In this document: positions 1 to 10,344 of the stretch, piece after piece | How positions within the stretch are numbered: position 1 is the stretch's first letter | Layout of the letters: each line of letters opens with the position of its first letter | Notes under the pieces: model-generated | Databases searched by the model: none | What the model was told of the DNA's origin: nothing | The model's input: only the letters and a program-made list of their open reading frames with translations | Assembly: GCF_910592395.1 (NCBI RefSeq) | Contig: NC_088325.1 | Location: 2,048,001-2,112,000 of the forward strand | DNA from: Lineus longissimus | Lineage: Eukaryota > Nemertea > Pilidiophora > Heteronemertea > Lineidae | Length of the DNA: 64,000 nt | Direction of reading: 5' to 3' | Program-made: the position numbers and the translations under genes

Positions 1-312
1 GCTAACAGACTTTTTGATTCGAGTTCAAGAGAAATCGTTTTTGGCACCAGGGACGTCACCAATGGCGGATTTGCACTGGAGTTTGAGTCGATTCTCTTCA
101 AGAATCGATTCGAAGTTGCGAGTGATAAAGCAACACGCTACATTGATCCCCTTTTAGTGTTCTCACCCAGCCTGAATCCACAAGTACCCACCTATGCAAA
201 TACTATTACTGTGGAACATGTCCTGGATCAGCAACTCACCAACGCATCAAATCGTAATGAGCCAACATCAAACAAATGGGAGAATCATCCAAACTGGAAT
301 AGCAGGATTTGA
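1..312 (+). CDS. Partial terminal exon, protein not recognised
   Basis: The frame starting at base 1 is open for 103 codons and ends in TGA at 310-312. There is no start codon near the left edge, so this is the C-terminal part of a protein whose gene continues to the left. The composition is balanced, unlike the Cys/Ser/Leu-heavy chance frames elsewhere: residues 20-37 read TNGGFALEFESILFKNRF, followed by an IDPLLVFSPSLNP stretch near 48-60 and a polar Asn-rich tail ending WNSRI. No membrane segment or known motif is visible. A branch-point-like CTAAC at 2-6 with a short T run and AG at 21-22 could be an acceptor, so the exon may begin near base 23; the frame is open either way. No AATAAA signal was seen in the next kilobase. 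I do not recognise the family. Single-exon evidence only, so the call is moderate. Confidence 0.55.
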   Translation, partial: ANRLFDSSSREIVFGTRDVTNGGFALEFESILFKNRFEVASDKATRYIDPLLVFSPSLNPQVPTYANTITVEHVLDQQLTNASNRNEPTSNKWENHPNWNSRI

Positions 313-732
313 CCAGAATCCCAATCACCCCGGAGATACATAGCAACCGTTGACTCATCACTCAGCATCTACGTGTTGCCATAGCAACTGGGGTAGACAG
401 CCCTTATTTGCGCTAATGGTTTTGGTGAATCACTTAGATGAGGGATGTTTTGCATTTGAAGGAAGCATGTGCCTTTCCTTTCATAGCAAATCCCTTAGGA
501 CTACGCCTTGATGTGACGTGTATATTTCTGCCCCAAAAAAAGCATGTAGCGTCTTAACACACGTGGTAGTTTATTCAGTGTATGTGGTAAAAAAGTGATC
601 TGAGTAAAAGCTTTCATTTCAACATGGGATTTTGAATGAAATAACCGCGAAATAGATTCATTAGTAGATTAATTTGAACTATTTCTGTTTCTTCGTATCT
701 GTGTTTCCTTGTGTACTTGGATGAACTGAAAC
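313..732. other. 3' flank of the left gene, no repeat recognised
   Basis: This is presumed 3' untranslated or intergenic sequence after the TGA. It holds an X-box motif at 375-388, listed separately. Otherwise I see no ORF, repeat or polyadenylation signal. Confidence 0.4.
375..388. promoter_or_regulatory. RFX-type X-box motif
   Basis: The sequence GTTGCCATAGCAAC is two inverted half sites (GTTGCC and AGCAAC) around AT. It matches the known RFX-factor X-box found in promoters of ciliary genes. Its place just after a stop codon is odd for a promoter; a start site of another gene would be needed for function. Motif match only. Confidence 0.4.
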
Positions 733-1132
733 TCTGGGTGCAAAGATTCCCTCACCATTTTGGCTCAAACTTGAAATCCTGAAGCAATAAGAACTCTTCC
801 CAAATGAAGTGAATGCCAATTTCAAGGGTGGGAGTCAGTTCTCTGGAAAACAAAGGATTGGCTCCAACCCTTGAAAGTGACATTCACTTATTGGCATTCA
901 AGTTCTCGCCAAAATGGTGGTGCATATGTGACCCATCACAGCAAAACCAGGCGCATATCGCTCTGAGCTTGGCAGGTTGAGACGGACTGTCTGTTCATTT
1001 CTCTGTTGTCTGCCTTTTGTGAAATATAAGCACATCAATTTCTTCCATTATCTCCTGGTGTCATTAAGGCTCATCTTCTGTGCGACATGTGCCTGGTATT
1101 GCTGTGACAGGTCGCATATGGTCAGCCCTTAA
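733..1132. mobile_element. MITE family A, interrupted by a family B element
   Basis: The left part (about 733-924) has the family A inverted ends, including CACCATTTTGGCT and, facing it, AGCCAAAATGGTG-like sequence, as in the intact copies at 7.7 and 49.4 kb. The right terminus TGGTCAGCCCTTAA appears only at 1119-1132, after a family B insert. The leftmost end is degraded. Confidence 0.65.
925..1118. mobile_element. MITE family B inserted in family A
   Basis: The inverted ends begin TATGTGACCCATCACAGC on the left and, on the complementary strand of the right end, TATGCGACCTGTCACAGC. TA is present at both junctions (925-926 and 1117-1118), as expected for a TA target duplication. The host family A sequence resumes directly at 1119. 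Related copies lie at 9.9 and 63.4 kb. TA target use suggests a Tc1/mariner-type mobiliser. Confidence 0.7.
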
Positions 1133-1638
1133 CCTTAAAACTCTAAATAACTGAGGGCATCAAAAAGCATTTGTCTCTGCAGAGCGCTTTAAAAAATGAT
1201 GTGTAGTGTATCCGCGGCATTGGCTATTTACCAATAATATTTCAATGTCGTGAAAGTGTCCAATCAATCTTCCCGGCCCGAGAGATGGACGCCCCGGGCA
1301 CATCGATGCGACAGGCAGAATCGATACCAGACTGACTGGCGCATGAGTGGCCGTTACCCCCCAGTGTCAGCCAATACTCAAACAATGGACGAATTGTAAA
1401 ATCGAATTGAGTCTCTGTTGATTTCGTGGCTGTGTATGCTTATTGTGGTGAATGTGCATCATTGTCGATGGATAGAGTAGTTATTGTGGAAAGTCGGATG
1501 GTTGTAATACAGTGTTCTGCATGTCCTCAGGGGGCCCGACCTCCAACTTCCAATGATGCCCGAGGTCCAAAGTTAGAAAGATGAAGTTCTCTTTGGGTTT
1601 ATTGGGCTAGACTGTATCAAGAACAGTTGAACTACCCT
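1133..1638. other. Unassigned intergenic stretch
   Basis: No repeat, RNA gene or credible ORF was recognised here. Confidence 0.4.
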
Positions 1639-1735
1639 GAGCAGACACCTCAGGACACCCTCTCTATTAAGGGCACTGTTTTTGAACCTAAATGTCATTT
1701 CTGTTCAATTTCTCCTCAGTAATCAGGACACTTGA
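1639..1735 (-). mobile_element. MITE family C fragment
   Basis: A degraded internal part of family C: it keeps CAGACACCTC, CTCTCTATTAAGG and the TCAATTT...AATCAGGACAC order of intact copies, but has lost both termini. Confidence 0.5.
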
Positions 1736-1791
1736 AGGAAAGTTGTTGGCTGCCTATGCTCTCGGAGGAGCAACAGGCTTAAGTGAGTAAG

Positions 1792-1890
1792 TACAGTGGA
1801 ACCTCTCTATTAGGGACACCCTCAGGACTGACAAGTGCTGTCCTTAATAGAGAGGTGTCCTGATTAGAGAGGTCAAGTTGAATAGAAACA
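1792..1890 (+). mobile_element. MITE family C fragment, left half
   Basis: It starts with the intact family C end TACAGTGGAACCTCTCTAT and runs through the TGTCCTTAATAGAGAGG and GATTAGAGAGGTCAA motifs. It stops after about 100 bp, so the right half is missing. Confidence 0.7.
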
Positions 1891-2384
1891 TATCAAACAT
1901 ATCCATGTGACCTGGTTTCCTAGCCATTCAGGACCATCACGAGGGGTTAAGAACCTCAGTCTCCTCTCTGTAATGTTCCCTGTCTCTGCCTCTGCTATTG
2001 TGAATTATCTTGCTGTTACCAGATAGCATGATTGAGGCTAACTAGCCATGATTGTGTAACTAGCCGATAAATTTCATTCGATAACAAAGCACTTTCTTGC
2101 TAATTGAACATAATGACATCTTTAGCTTGGAGTGGATCCTGTTTGTGTTGTTATGGTGATACAGTGTGCTTCTATAGTGTATTGTCAACAAATCCCTCTT
2201 AAAGTTTTGACAGATTTAACCCACTTGATGCACGGGCAGAAGTTTCTGTCATCAAATCTATGATGGCCCATTGTAGAATCAATGATGGCCTGTGGCAGCA
2301 ATCATTGGAGCAGACATTCTGAAACATTATGTAAACACTCGGGGAGCATGATCTCACCGCAGGCATGGTACATGGGTATGTGGC
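1891..2384. other. Unassigned intergenic stretch
   Basis: Nothing recognised beyond a short ATCTATGATGG-type motif near 2257, which resembles the palindromic motif of the 24.8 kb array. Confidence 0.3.
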
Positions 2385-2800
2385 CCTTCTCTTGCCGACA
2401 CTTTGTGGTTTTGCAAAGGTTTCCTTTTCAAATGAAGGGTCTTGTGCCCCTATATTTGGTTCCATGCAAGCTTGACTGTAACTATTTTCTGGTAAACTGT
2501 GCATTGATGTACAGGAATCTAAGTCAAGTCACGTTGGAACAGACTAGCGGGCTTAAGTCTCACTGCTACAGGGTATCATACCCTTCTCTTATCTCGTCTT
2601 TGAAGTTTTGAAGGGTTTCCTTTACAAAGAAGGGTCTGGTCCCAACCCTCACTCTGAAGAATTGAGTGTGCATTCGTGCAGTACATCGTACATTGATGTA
2701 TAGGAATCTAAGTCGAATTATTTTGGAAGAAGCTCACTGTGCATTCAACTAGTAAATTGTACATTGATGTAGAGGAACCTAAGTCAAGTTACATTGGAGC
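2385..2800 (+). repeat. Diverged tandem repeat, about 190 bp
   Basis: The block starting ACCCTTCTCTTGCC at about 2388 returns as ACCCTTCTCTTATC at about 2578. The phrase TTGATGTACAGGAATCTAAG recurs in variant form near 2503, 2693 and 2764. Copies are diverged and partly truncated. The short ORFs here run through the repeat and are not credible genes. Confidence 0.5.
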
Positions 2801-3620
2801 AGACTTGTGTTGTCAAACTTCATTTCATTTTAAGGAGAGTTGAGTCCTGTGTGTATTAAGTATGGAAAACTACACTAGATGCACATCAAAACTTATCCAA
2901 ACTGTTCTGGAACAGATTTTGGGAGAAAGACACCCCAGGTATTGGCTAAATTTGTCCCTTAATTGTGATCTTTTCCGATTGTCGTTTGGAAAGCGTTGTG
3001 CGTTGTTGTTTTTGTTCGTTGTTAAGTGGTCAGTGTAGATCTTGCCAAAGTCTGCCTGGGGTAGGGCTTTGACAAGGTACAACTTGTCTAGCAATTATTT
3101 TGGCCCTTCTGATAGTCCGTGCCTGCCGCATACTTTTAACACCTTGGGTGCCAAGCCACTGAAATCTCTGTACTGTGAGTAACCCGCCCCCCGGTCCGCT
3201 TCCTAGGCCTGTCCCCTTTTTGATAGTGGCCAACTAGGGGACTCCTTTCAATGAGGTGGATAAGTGGCATTGTGGTAAGATCGCTTGAAAGCTGGTCCCC
3301 CAAGGTGTTAAAGACATTCCCATTGCCTACACATTTGCTCATTACTGGATTCATTCAATCAGTAGGCAATCAAGCTCCTCAAAGATTCACCGTTGATACA
3401 ACGAATCTGCATCATCAGAACCAATTAGATGGAATATTGCACCTTTTCAGATATTCTGTCTTAAAGTGAATTTCGCAGGAGCAATACAGTGCCCTTCACA
3501 GGCCTCAGTCAGTGTCAAAGCAATGGACTCATCATCAAGTCGGACATGAGAGTCTGAATAGAACCTTATTGCGGGGTCTGGACCTATTGTCCACATGTTC
3601 ATCAGGCCTGGTCTAGCCAA
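2801..3620. other. Unassigned intergenic stretch
   Basis: Several short frames overlap on both strands between 3030 and 3470, but none shows a domain or balanced composition. No repeat was recognised. Confidence 0.3.
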
Positions 3621-3730
3621 CTGATCTGCACCGGACTTTTAAACAGGAAATGATAAGGTACATTTTTCACCGCCCGAGAAAATGTAAAAAGTAGGCTGAA
3701 TTGCTGGTCGTGCGTAATTCCCTTTAATCC
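3621..3730 (+). repeat. Dispersed repeat F
   Basis: It shares GGACTTTTAAACAGGAAATG and GAGAAAATGTAAAAAGTAGG with the blocks at 12121-12226 and, in part, 11308-11390. Function and class are unknown; no inverted ends were found. Confidence 0.55.
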
Positions 3731-4467
3731 AAGATGAATAATTTTGGATAATCAGATGCTCATTTTCACTTCCGCTAAGTAATTCGTCTTGTCGCTTATA
3801 TTTGCAACTTCGAGGTTTTTCATTGGTTGAAAGTGAGGTGCAGTCGTTGATAGAAATGGTATTTGCGATTGCCATGAAAAAATTTTTTGTACGGAAGTAA
3901 AGTTAGATATATAAACCTTCAAAAGCTTTTCAGAGTGTTTTCAAAGAGAGGTTCTGTCGTAGATAATTGGAAAACATCGTAATCCTTACTTATTCCATGG
4001 CATTTCTCATGAAATTCGCATTACCAATTCATTCATTCAAGATTTTCCTGTCAACCTTTCAGCAAGCTTTCCGTCAATTAAAAAAGGCAGTTATTTTTAG
4101 CGAATCCATTTGCTGCCATTCTCTCCATGTCGAAAGTTTGCAAAATGTCATTTTCACTCCACTGAACAATTTAGAAGGTGGTTTTCATCCGAAGCCGATA
4201 CTCGTTAAGTTGTGCTGCGTTTAAACGCAAATTATCTGCGGGCGCTGTGCGGGGAATTGTTGAAGTTGTGTGAAACATGCTGTGTTGAATAACATTGAAA
4301 AGTGTTCAGTGTTGTCGAGAGGCATGCCTGGAAGCTGCTGTTAGATACATTCAATGGACTTTTTCCTAATTTATAAGAATCAAAATGAAGAAATGAGCAG
4401 ATTGTTGGACGCTTGAGGCTGAAGTTCATTGCTTATAGAAATAATTCGACTTATATGTGCGAATTGA
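3731..4467. other. Unassigned intergenic stretch
   Basis: Nothing recognised. It contains only short frames without domains. Confidence 0.3.
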
Positions 4468-4496
4468 ATGGAGTAGAACCTCTCTATTAAGGACAA
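4468..4496 (+). mobile_element. MITE family C end, truncated
   Basis: Only AGTAGAACCTCTCTATTAAGG of the family C left end remains, running directly into a SINE-1 fragment. Confidence 0.5.
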
Positions 4497-4610
4497 ACTT
4501 AAGCAACTGTTACCTCTGAGGTCCTTGGTTCGATTCCCCATCAGACCCTGTACACTCTTGTGATAGAGAGGGCAACTCTCTTATGGTAGGTGTCTTCCTA
4601 CAAACATTAC
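4497..4610 (+). mobile_element. SINE-1 fragment (tRNA-derived)
   Basis: It carries a B-box-like GGTTCGATTCCCC at 4527-4539 and the SINE-1 body phrase GTGATAGAGAGGGC. The A-box end is missing. Compare the fuller copies near 8.0 kb and 51.2 kb. Confidence 0.55.
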
Positions 4611-5209
4611 GATTGCCACATTTTATTTTTGAGCTATCATGTCCCAGTCTGATGAACAAAATGGTACAAAATACTCTATTTTGCCAAGTTTCTTGCTTAC
4701 GACCAACCTCGGTGAAGAATGGGACGGCTTTAGCACCACTTGGGCATTTTGTAAACAAAGCAAGCAAATACTATGTTACCTTCACAACACCAACAAACCG
4801 CCGACAAAAACTGTATGGTTTTTTATTTCAACCACTTTGTAAGTGTTATCCAAAACGCTCTGAACTACAAGATTCAGCACTTGGAACTGTCTAAGTGCTG
4901 AACTATGATAACCCAGCCACTTCATGCAGGTTCTCCCCTGTAGTATTGTTCACTGAAATGTCAATTGTGATTTGGACTGTACCCTTTATACAACTTCCCA
5001 TACTATTCAGTGAAGTCAAATCTCTGAGATACTTCACCGTTAGACAACCCCCTCCTTCACCTCAGCAGGTAACTCGAGTCCTCTCTCTTCTCTTCCACCT
5101 TGTTAAAGTGTATCTTCATTGAGGTACTTATATCTTGTGATTGCTCCTAGCTTGCTCTCTTTGCTACTCAGATAACACCATTCGTTCTCTTCAAACATTT
5201 CCTGTAATC
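4611..5209. other. Unassigned intergenic stretch
   Basis: Two overlapping frames of 67 and 103 codons start near 4.6 kb, but their compositions are chance-like. No repeat was recognised. Confidence 0.3.
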
Positions 5210-5880
5210 CAGCGATTTTCAGGCTGCAATTCTTCTTCAACAGCGTTAACTCTGCACTTGGAGGTGATTTTCTCCAGGGAGTATTCCTCCTCCAAGGCGG
5301 GATGAGTGTTTTTGTGTGCCACTACGGTTTAGGCACCAATTGGGTTTATTGGCCTAGTTTCTCCGACATTGGCCAAAGGTTGAGTCCACGCAAGCTATTC
5401 TTCTCCTTCTTCTTCAGCGTTCGCTCTGCACTTGGAGGTGATTTTCTCCTGGGAGTATTCCTCCTCCAAGGCGTGATGAGCGTTTATGCATGACACTACG
5501 GTTATGCGCCAATTGGGTTTATTAGCCCAGAGAATCCGACTTCGGCAAGAGGGTGAGTCCACACAAACTACTCATGTTTCTCACTTGGTGGGGTCTTTAA
5601 CCTGCCCTGGCATGGACACAAGATACAAGGAACCGCGGTTTCAAGTCTCATTTGAAGGACTGTGAAGGGCCAGGAATTTTAGGTCCTTGTAAGCCACGCA
5701 GGTTCATCCAGAAAAACAATCCCGGGTTCTCCCCGGGATCGAACCTGGGCCCTTTTGCGTGGCAGCCGGCAGCTATGAGGCTCCTACACAATCCCGGGTA
5801 TCTCCCCGGGATCAAACCCGGGCCCCAATGCGTGGCAGCCAGCAGTGTGAACCACTGGGCTATGAGGCTCCCCCTCTGGC
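5210..5880 (-). mobile_element. SINE-2, minus strand, with doubled head and doubled tail
   Basis: Read on the minus strand it begins with a tRNA-like head: A-box-like TAGCCCAGTGG (near 5850-5861) and B-box-like GGTTTGATCC (5809-5818). A second head with GGTTCGATCC (5736-5745) follows directly. The body then runs down to a tail with CACCTCCAAGTGCAGAG that occurs twice, about 5401-5575 and 5213-5400. A plus-strand copy at 47.7 kb has a single head and single body. Tails alone occur at 22.96 and 48.8 kb. Confidence 0.7.
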
Positions 5881-6799
5881 TGCAGTATTCACTGTTCCTT
5901 TCTATCCTCTAAGGTGGATGATTCTTACATACTTCACAATTGAAAATTGCATGAAACTGACCTATGGTCAACAAATGTTTTTGGCGCCAAGACATTTGCC
6001 CCTCGAACGGCTGATTTATATACCCGATGCATTTCATGTGGCAATATTTCGACACACTAACTTGGTCAGTTGGTGATTTATCTGGATGGTCTCCAACTGG
6101 TAAACAGTATTTCAGATCAGATATCCGTTCAGAAGTTTTTTGGTCATTTCAGATGCTCTCTGTGGTGACAGTAATGAGGAGTAGTGAAGCTGTAATCGAC
6201 TTACTCAAACAGTAGAATATACATGAGCATTGTGGCGTATCTGGCTAAGATAACTCTACGCTTTCACCGCAAACGTTCACACAATCCATTCATTTTCTTC
6301 TTGAGTCTGACATCTCAGAACTTAGCTCACCTCATCGAGACGTTATGGAGAGGCATATGTAAAGCCATAAAATTCTTACGGAGGAAATGAGCTGGCAGAG
6401 CTAAAGGAAATTGAGAGCTTTCCGCTGAATTCTGGTTGGGAAATACCAGTGTCAAAATTGCGAATTTTTTGTGAGAGGACAGGATTTGCCTCAAAAACTA
6501 TGGCTGGGGGAACGGAAGAGGAGATGAGGATTTGCCGAAAAATTATGGCCAGGGGGTGGAAAGGGGACAGGAAGCCAAAAAATAACCTAAATATTTGAAA
6601 AGTTTTGGTTTTGAATAGGAAAAATTGGCATCTGTTAGTGTTTGTCTGTCTCTCAATAATATCACACCCTGTCATTTATAGCAAGAAATGTCTGCTTCTG
6701 CCTGAGAGTTTGTGAAACTATTCTCCCTCTGGGATTCAGGGCATTGAGACCCCGAGCGTTTCAAAACAAGACAAGGCAGTTCTACCTGAGACGTCGAAG
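5881..6799. other. Unassigned intergenic stretch
   Basis: Nothing recognised. A 99-codon minus-strand frame at 6376-6675 is Phe/Ser-rich and looks like chance. Confidence 0.3.
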
Positions 6800-7410
6800 G
6801 TAAAGTCTGTCATTGCCAATAAAACATCTTTGGTTTAAACTTAAAAATATTTTCAGAGAAAACTTTTCTTTTCAACGGGGAGGCATCATTCGGCCAATTT
6901 ACCTACAAGATGACAAAAAACCTGATGAGTTACTGACTATCATCGTGAGCCAAAATAAAAATGCAGAGGTTCTTATTCCCTCTTTGGGACTTGGCTGCAT
7001 TGACACCAAGATAGTTTTCCAACAGATAGACAGTCAGACTTTAACATCGAAGAAAAATCTGTCATTGATTTTAGAATATTTTCAGAGGAAACTCTTCTTT
7101 TCAACTGGGAAGCGTCATTTGTTGACCCACCAGATAGATTTCGACATCAAAGCAAAATCTGTCATTGGTTTTAGAATATTTTCAGAGGAAACTCTTCTTT
7201 TCAACGGGGAACCGTCATTTTGTTGACCTACCAGATAGATTTCAACATCAAAGCAAAATCTGTCATTGGTTTTAGAATATTTTCAGAGAAAACTTTTGTT
7301 TTTAACAGCGATGCATCATTTTGTTCACCTACCTGCGAGGTGACAGAAATCATTGAGAGAAAAAACACCTCAAAATTGGTTGAAAACAAAATATTTGTTT
7401 TTAACAAGGG
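6800..7410 (+). repeat. Tandem repeat, about 100 bp, diverged at its edges
   Basis: GTCATTG followed by TTTAGAATATTTTCAGAG begins at 7061, 7161 and 7262, giving periods of 100 and 101 bp. More diverged relatives appear near 6809 and 7350. Two adjoining plus-strand frames (6813-7226 and 7220-7492) are this repeat translated, with a recurring FRIFSEET-like phrase. The period is not a steady multiple of three, so I do not call a gene. Confidence 0.6.
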
Positions 7411-7684
7411 TGCCTCACCAGGTATTCTACCTATTTGGAGACAGCAAATACCTCGAGTTGCTCATCACATCTGGCAGGAAAAATATATGTAACCAAGTTC
7501 CTTTGAAGTTGTTCTTTCTTTTAATTGTGGATAATGGGCTCTTGCTGAGAGACTTTTAAAGTGATGACAAAACTGTCAGTGAACTGTCAAGTTGGAAGGG
7601 GATGGGGCGGGGAGGGCTCAGGGATGAGGTGTTGAGAAAGTAATTAGGTCCATGCTTGGGTTGATGTTGTTTCAAGTGAAATGG
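7411..7684. other. Unassigned spacer
   Basis: Nothing recognised. Confidence 0.3.
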
Positions 7685-7917
7685 ATTAGGGTTGACCATG
7701 GGTTCTACCATTTTGGCTAGAACTTGAAATCCTAAAGCAATTAGAATTTCTTCAAAATGAAGTCAATTCCCATTTAAAATATGGGAGGCTGTTCCCTGGA
7801 ACACAAAGAACAGACTCTCACCCTTGGAATTGCCATTAGCTTCATTTGGAAAGAGTTCTGATTGCTCTCGGATTTCAAGTTCTAGCCAAATTGGTGGTAC
7901 CTGTGGTCAACCCTTAA
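7685..7917. mobile_element. MITE family A, near-intact
   Basis: About 233 bp with long inverted ends: AGGGTTGACCATGGG and CCATTTTGGCTAGAACTTG on the left, CAAGTTCTAGCCAAATTGG and GGTCAACCCTTAA on the right. Almost the whole element can fold back. The TTAA at the right end is intact; the left has TTAG. TTAA ends suggest mobilisation by a piggyBac-type transposase. Confidence 0.75.
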
Positions 7918-7997
7918 CCATCTTGCAATGATGGACTGGTTTTACTGTTAGGTGTATCGTAACCCCAGCTGCTGGCACATATGGGGCAATGCGCTAG

Positions 7998-8215
7998 GCT
8001 ATCAGTTTGGCGCAGTGGAATCATCAATGGCTGTCACCTCAGAGGTCCCTGGTTCAATTCCCAGTCAATCTCAATACACCCATGTGATAGAGAAGGGCGA
8101 CTCTCTCTGACGCTGAGGTTTCCTCCAAGTATTCAGGTTTCCTTCCACATTGGTCAATATTGCCAAGGGGAGCTGAGCAGTTGAAGTAAAGTGCTTGACT
8201 CAAGGCCACAAGGAA
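7998..8215 (+). mobile_element. SINE-1 (tRNA-derived)
   Basis: It has an A-box-like TGGCGCAGTGG at 8008-8018 and a B-box-like GGTTCAATTCCC from 8051, with normal spacing for a tRNA-type pol III promoter. The non-tRNA body follows, with GTGATAGAGAAGGGCGACTC and TTTCCTCCAAG. A related minus-strand copy is at 51.2 kb. The 3' limit is approximate. Confidence 0.65.
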
Positions 8216-8765
8216 CATCTGATTCATCTTACTAATCGTGCATTTCGTATTGACGTTCTTTATTATTTCATAACCGAATATCTTGATTTCCACACCGCAA
8301 TTACAGCTCATCATCTCGCATTCTGGCGATATTTGAATCATCAAATCTACTTCAAAATTCTATAAACGTCTCCGCCGATAAGTCATCTAATTTGGTAATG
8401 GATACTCAGAGAAATTACATGAAATTAAGTTGCTTGTGTTGTCATAGATGTTGCCATGACGACCTCATTCACCATAGCGATGAAAGCATTCGGTTCTCGT
8501 GCATGTGGCGCATGTTAATACATGCGTGGTATGTGCATGTGTCCTTGTGTGGTACGCATGCGATATCTCGATGTGCTATCTGCATGCTCAACAGTCGGGA
8601 TGCGTTATCAGTCTTGACTTATCTGGCGCCGGATCTAAAGAGGATTCAGCGAGAGTTATTGGTAGGATAGATGCATGGCTCATCTCGTTGAAGCCTATAC
8701 AATCTCTAGTGACAGCGAGATGTGTTCTAATCCCAAACTACCCATTAAATGTCGCAAAATGATAA
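8216..8765. other. Unassigned intergenic stretch
   Basis: Nothing firm. GTTGCCATGACGAC near 8450 is an imperfect X-box and is not called. Confidence 0.3.
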
Positions 8766-9060
8766 ATGTATGATGTAAGATTTATTGTTGCGCATTTTCC
8801 CGATATCCTGAATGTGACATCACCAAAGCTCTGTATATCATGTGATATATAACTATAAACGTATATAATATTAGCTGAGGGGAAAAAAATTGTGTGATGT
8901 AAGATTAAGTGTTGTGCATTCTCCCGATATGCTGATTATGACAGCAAAGCTTGGTATATGATGCAATATCTTATAAGTGTAGAATATAAGCAAAGATGCA
9001 AAAAATTGTAAGATGTAAGATTAATAGTTCTGCATTTTCCCTATAACTCAGAATTTCGGC
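8766..9060 (+). repeat. Tandem repeat, about 120 bp, 2.4 copies
   Basis: GATGTAAGATT recurs at about 8772, 8896 and 9012, each followed by a GCATT.TCCC.ATA block and a TATAT-rich half. Copies differ by substitutions and small gaps. Confidence 0.6.
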
Positions 9061-9495
9061 TTCTAATATGTGGTACAAGAAGATGTGTTGGTTACTAAAT
9101 AATTTCGCTCATGAGACCACGAAGTATGTATGTTTTCCCAGGGAAGAATGCTCATGACCACCACCTTAGGAGAATAAAATAAAATGACAATTTTTGAGAA
9201 AAGGTCTAAGAAAATCTATATACCAGACAAATTCCTGATGGAAATCGATTGATTTGTTTTTTCCGCTATCTTTTCTTTCATCAATGTCGCTACATGTCAA
9301 ATTTTCTGACCAATTCCTGTCTAGCAACAATATTACCCAAACAAATTTTTGTTTCATGAAGGATTTTTTTCGCAGTATACAAAGGTGTTTCACAATTTTC
9401 GCAACAAATTAGACCGTGAACATATTTCCTTGTATGGTACCTAATGAATATCTAAAAAAGGAAACGAAGGAAAGAAACCCAACAAATGAATTGTA
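9061..9495. other. Unassigned intergenic stretch
   Basis: AT-rich, with no repeat or credible ORF recognised. Confidence 0.3.
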
Positions 9496-9503
9496 AGATC
9501 TTC

Positions 9504-9660
9504 GGAACGACTTTAGAATTCCCGATCGAAAGTATAGGTCTAAGGCGCGAATGAATACCGAATAATGAATAAGTAACCCTAACCCTAACCCTAACCCTTT
9601 AAACCGATTCACAACTTATAGTGCAGAGGAACATCCGATCGGTAATTCTAAAGTTTAGCC
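9504..9660 (-). mobile_element. MITE family K (hAT-like) with telomere-repeat core
   Basis: The inverted ends are about 27 bp: GGAACGACTTTAGAATTCCC on the left, and the complement of the right end begins GGCTAAACTTTAGAATTACC. The 8-bp direct repeat AGATCTTC flanks it exactly (9496-9503 and 9661-9668), typical of hAT transposition. A sister copy of opposite orientation is at 18597-18768. The centre here is a block of TAACCC units; the sister has unrelated sequence there. No coding capacity, so non-autonomous. Confidence 0.85.
9574..9598 (-). repeat. Telomere-type (TTAGGG)4 block
   Basis: Four TAACCC units plus one base lie in the middle of the family K element. Intact inverted ends and target duplication surround the block, so this is interstitial sequence carried by a transposon and not a chromosome end. 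Confidence 0.9.
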
Positions 9661-9668
9661 AGATCTTC

Positions 9669-9910
9669 TTGTGTATGTGATAAACGTCAACATCAGCAAA
9701 TGAGCACAAAAAAAGCTGTCCTTTACGATGGTGAATTAATCTATATCTTAGTGAATTATGTTGCGAAGTCATCTATAATGCATGCGTTAGATTGAATAGT
9801 TCCTTGTCTTGGGAATATCGGCAATAATGGAATTGCGGCATGTTCTAGGAAGGGGGCATCTCAGAATACTTTGGGGTCAAGATGGTGTTCAACTCTTCTG
9901 TAATATAATG
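9669..9910. other. Unassigned spacer
   Basis: Nothing recognised. Confidence 0.3.
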
Positions 9911-10185
9911 TCATTTGTGACCCGTCAAGGCAAAACCGACACACGATGCGCGGAGCTTGGCAGATTGAGACGGACTGGTTGTTAATTTCAATGTTGTCTG
10001 CTCTTTGTGAAATTTGAGTACAGTAAATTTCTTCCCTTGCAGACAGCATACCTCTTTAAAGCTTTTGTAATAAAGCCTTGTCAGTCAAGATGTGGTCTCT
10101 CTAGCTATTGTATGGAAACAGTGAAATATGGGGATCACTGAAAACATTACACTGGCATTTAGACATCATCCTGGTATTGCTGTAC
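9911..10185. mobile_element. MITE family B, degraded
   Basis: The left end ATTTGTGACCCGTCAAGGC and the following AGACGGACT and CTTTGTGAAAT phrases match the copies at 0.93 and 63.4 kb. A possible remnant of the right end is CTGGTATTGCTGT near 10171-10183, after unrelated sequence. Limits on the right are uncertain. Confidence 0.5.
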
Positions 10186-10344
10186 ACCACTATCTTCTCC
10201 ACTGTTGAGAAACCCTTTAATCCTCGAGTCATGCGTTGATAAAAACTTAACAATGGTAAAAAGTGTAATTTTGTTACGAGGTTTCTTGTTTGGGTTCTAG
10301 CGTAGATCAAAGACAGGGGGTGAGTCACAGCACAGCGGAAAAAG

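Noticed and set aside
6813-7492. Two adjoining plus-strand ORFs with a repeated phrase
   Set aside because: They follow a 100-bp tandem repeat whose period is not a steady multiple of three.
8450-8463. Fourth X-box (GTTGCCATGACGAC)
   Set aside because: The second half site does not match the consensus.
9574-9598. Chromosome end or fused telomere
   Set aside because: Only four units, and they lie inside a transposon with intact ends and target duplication.
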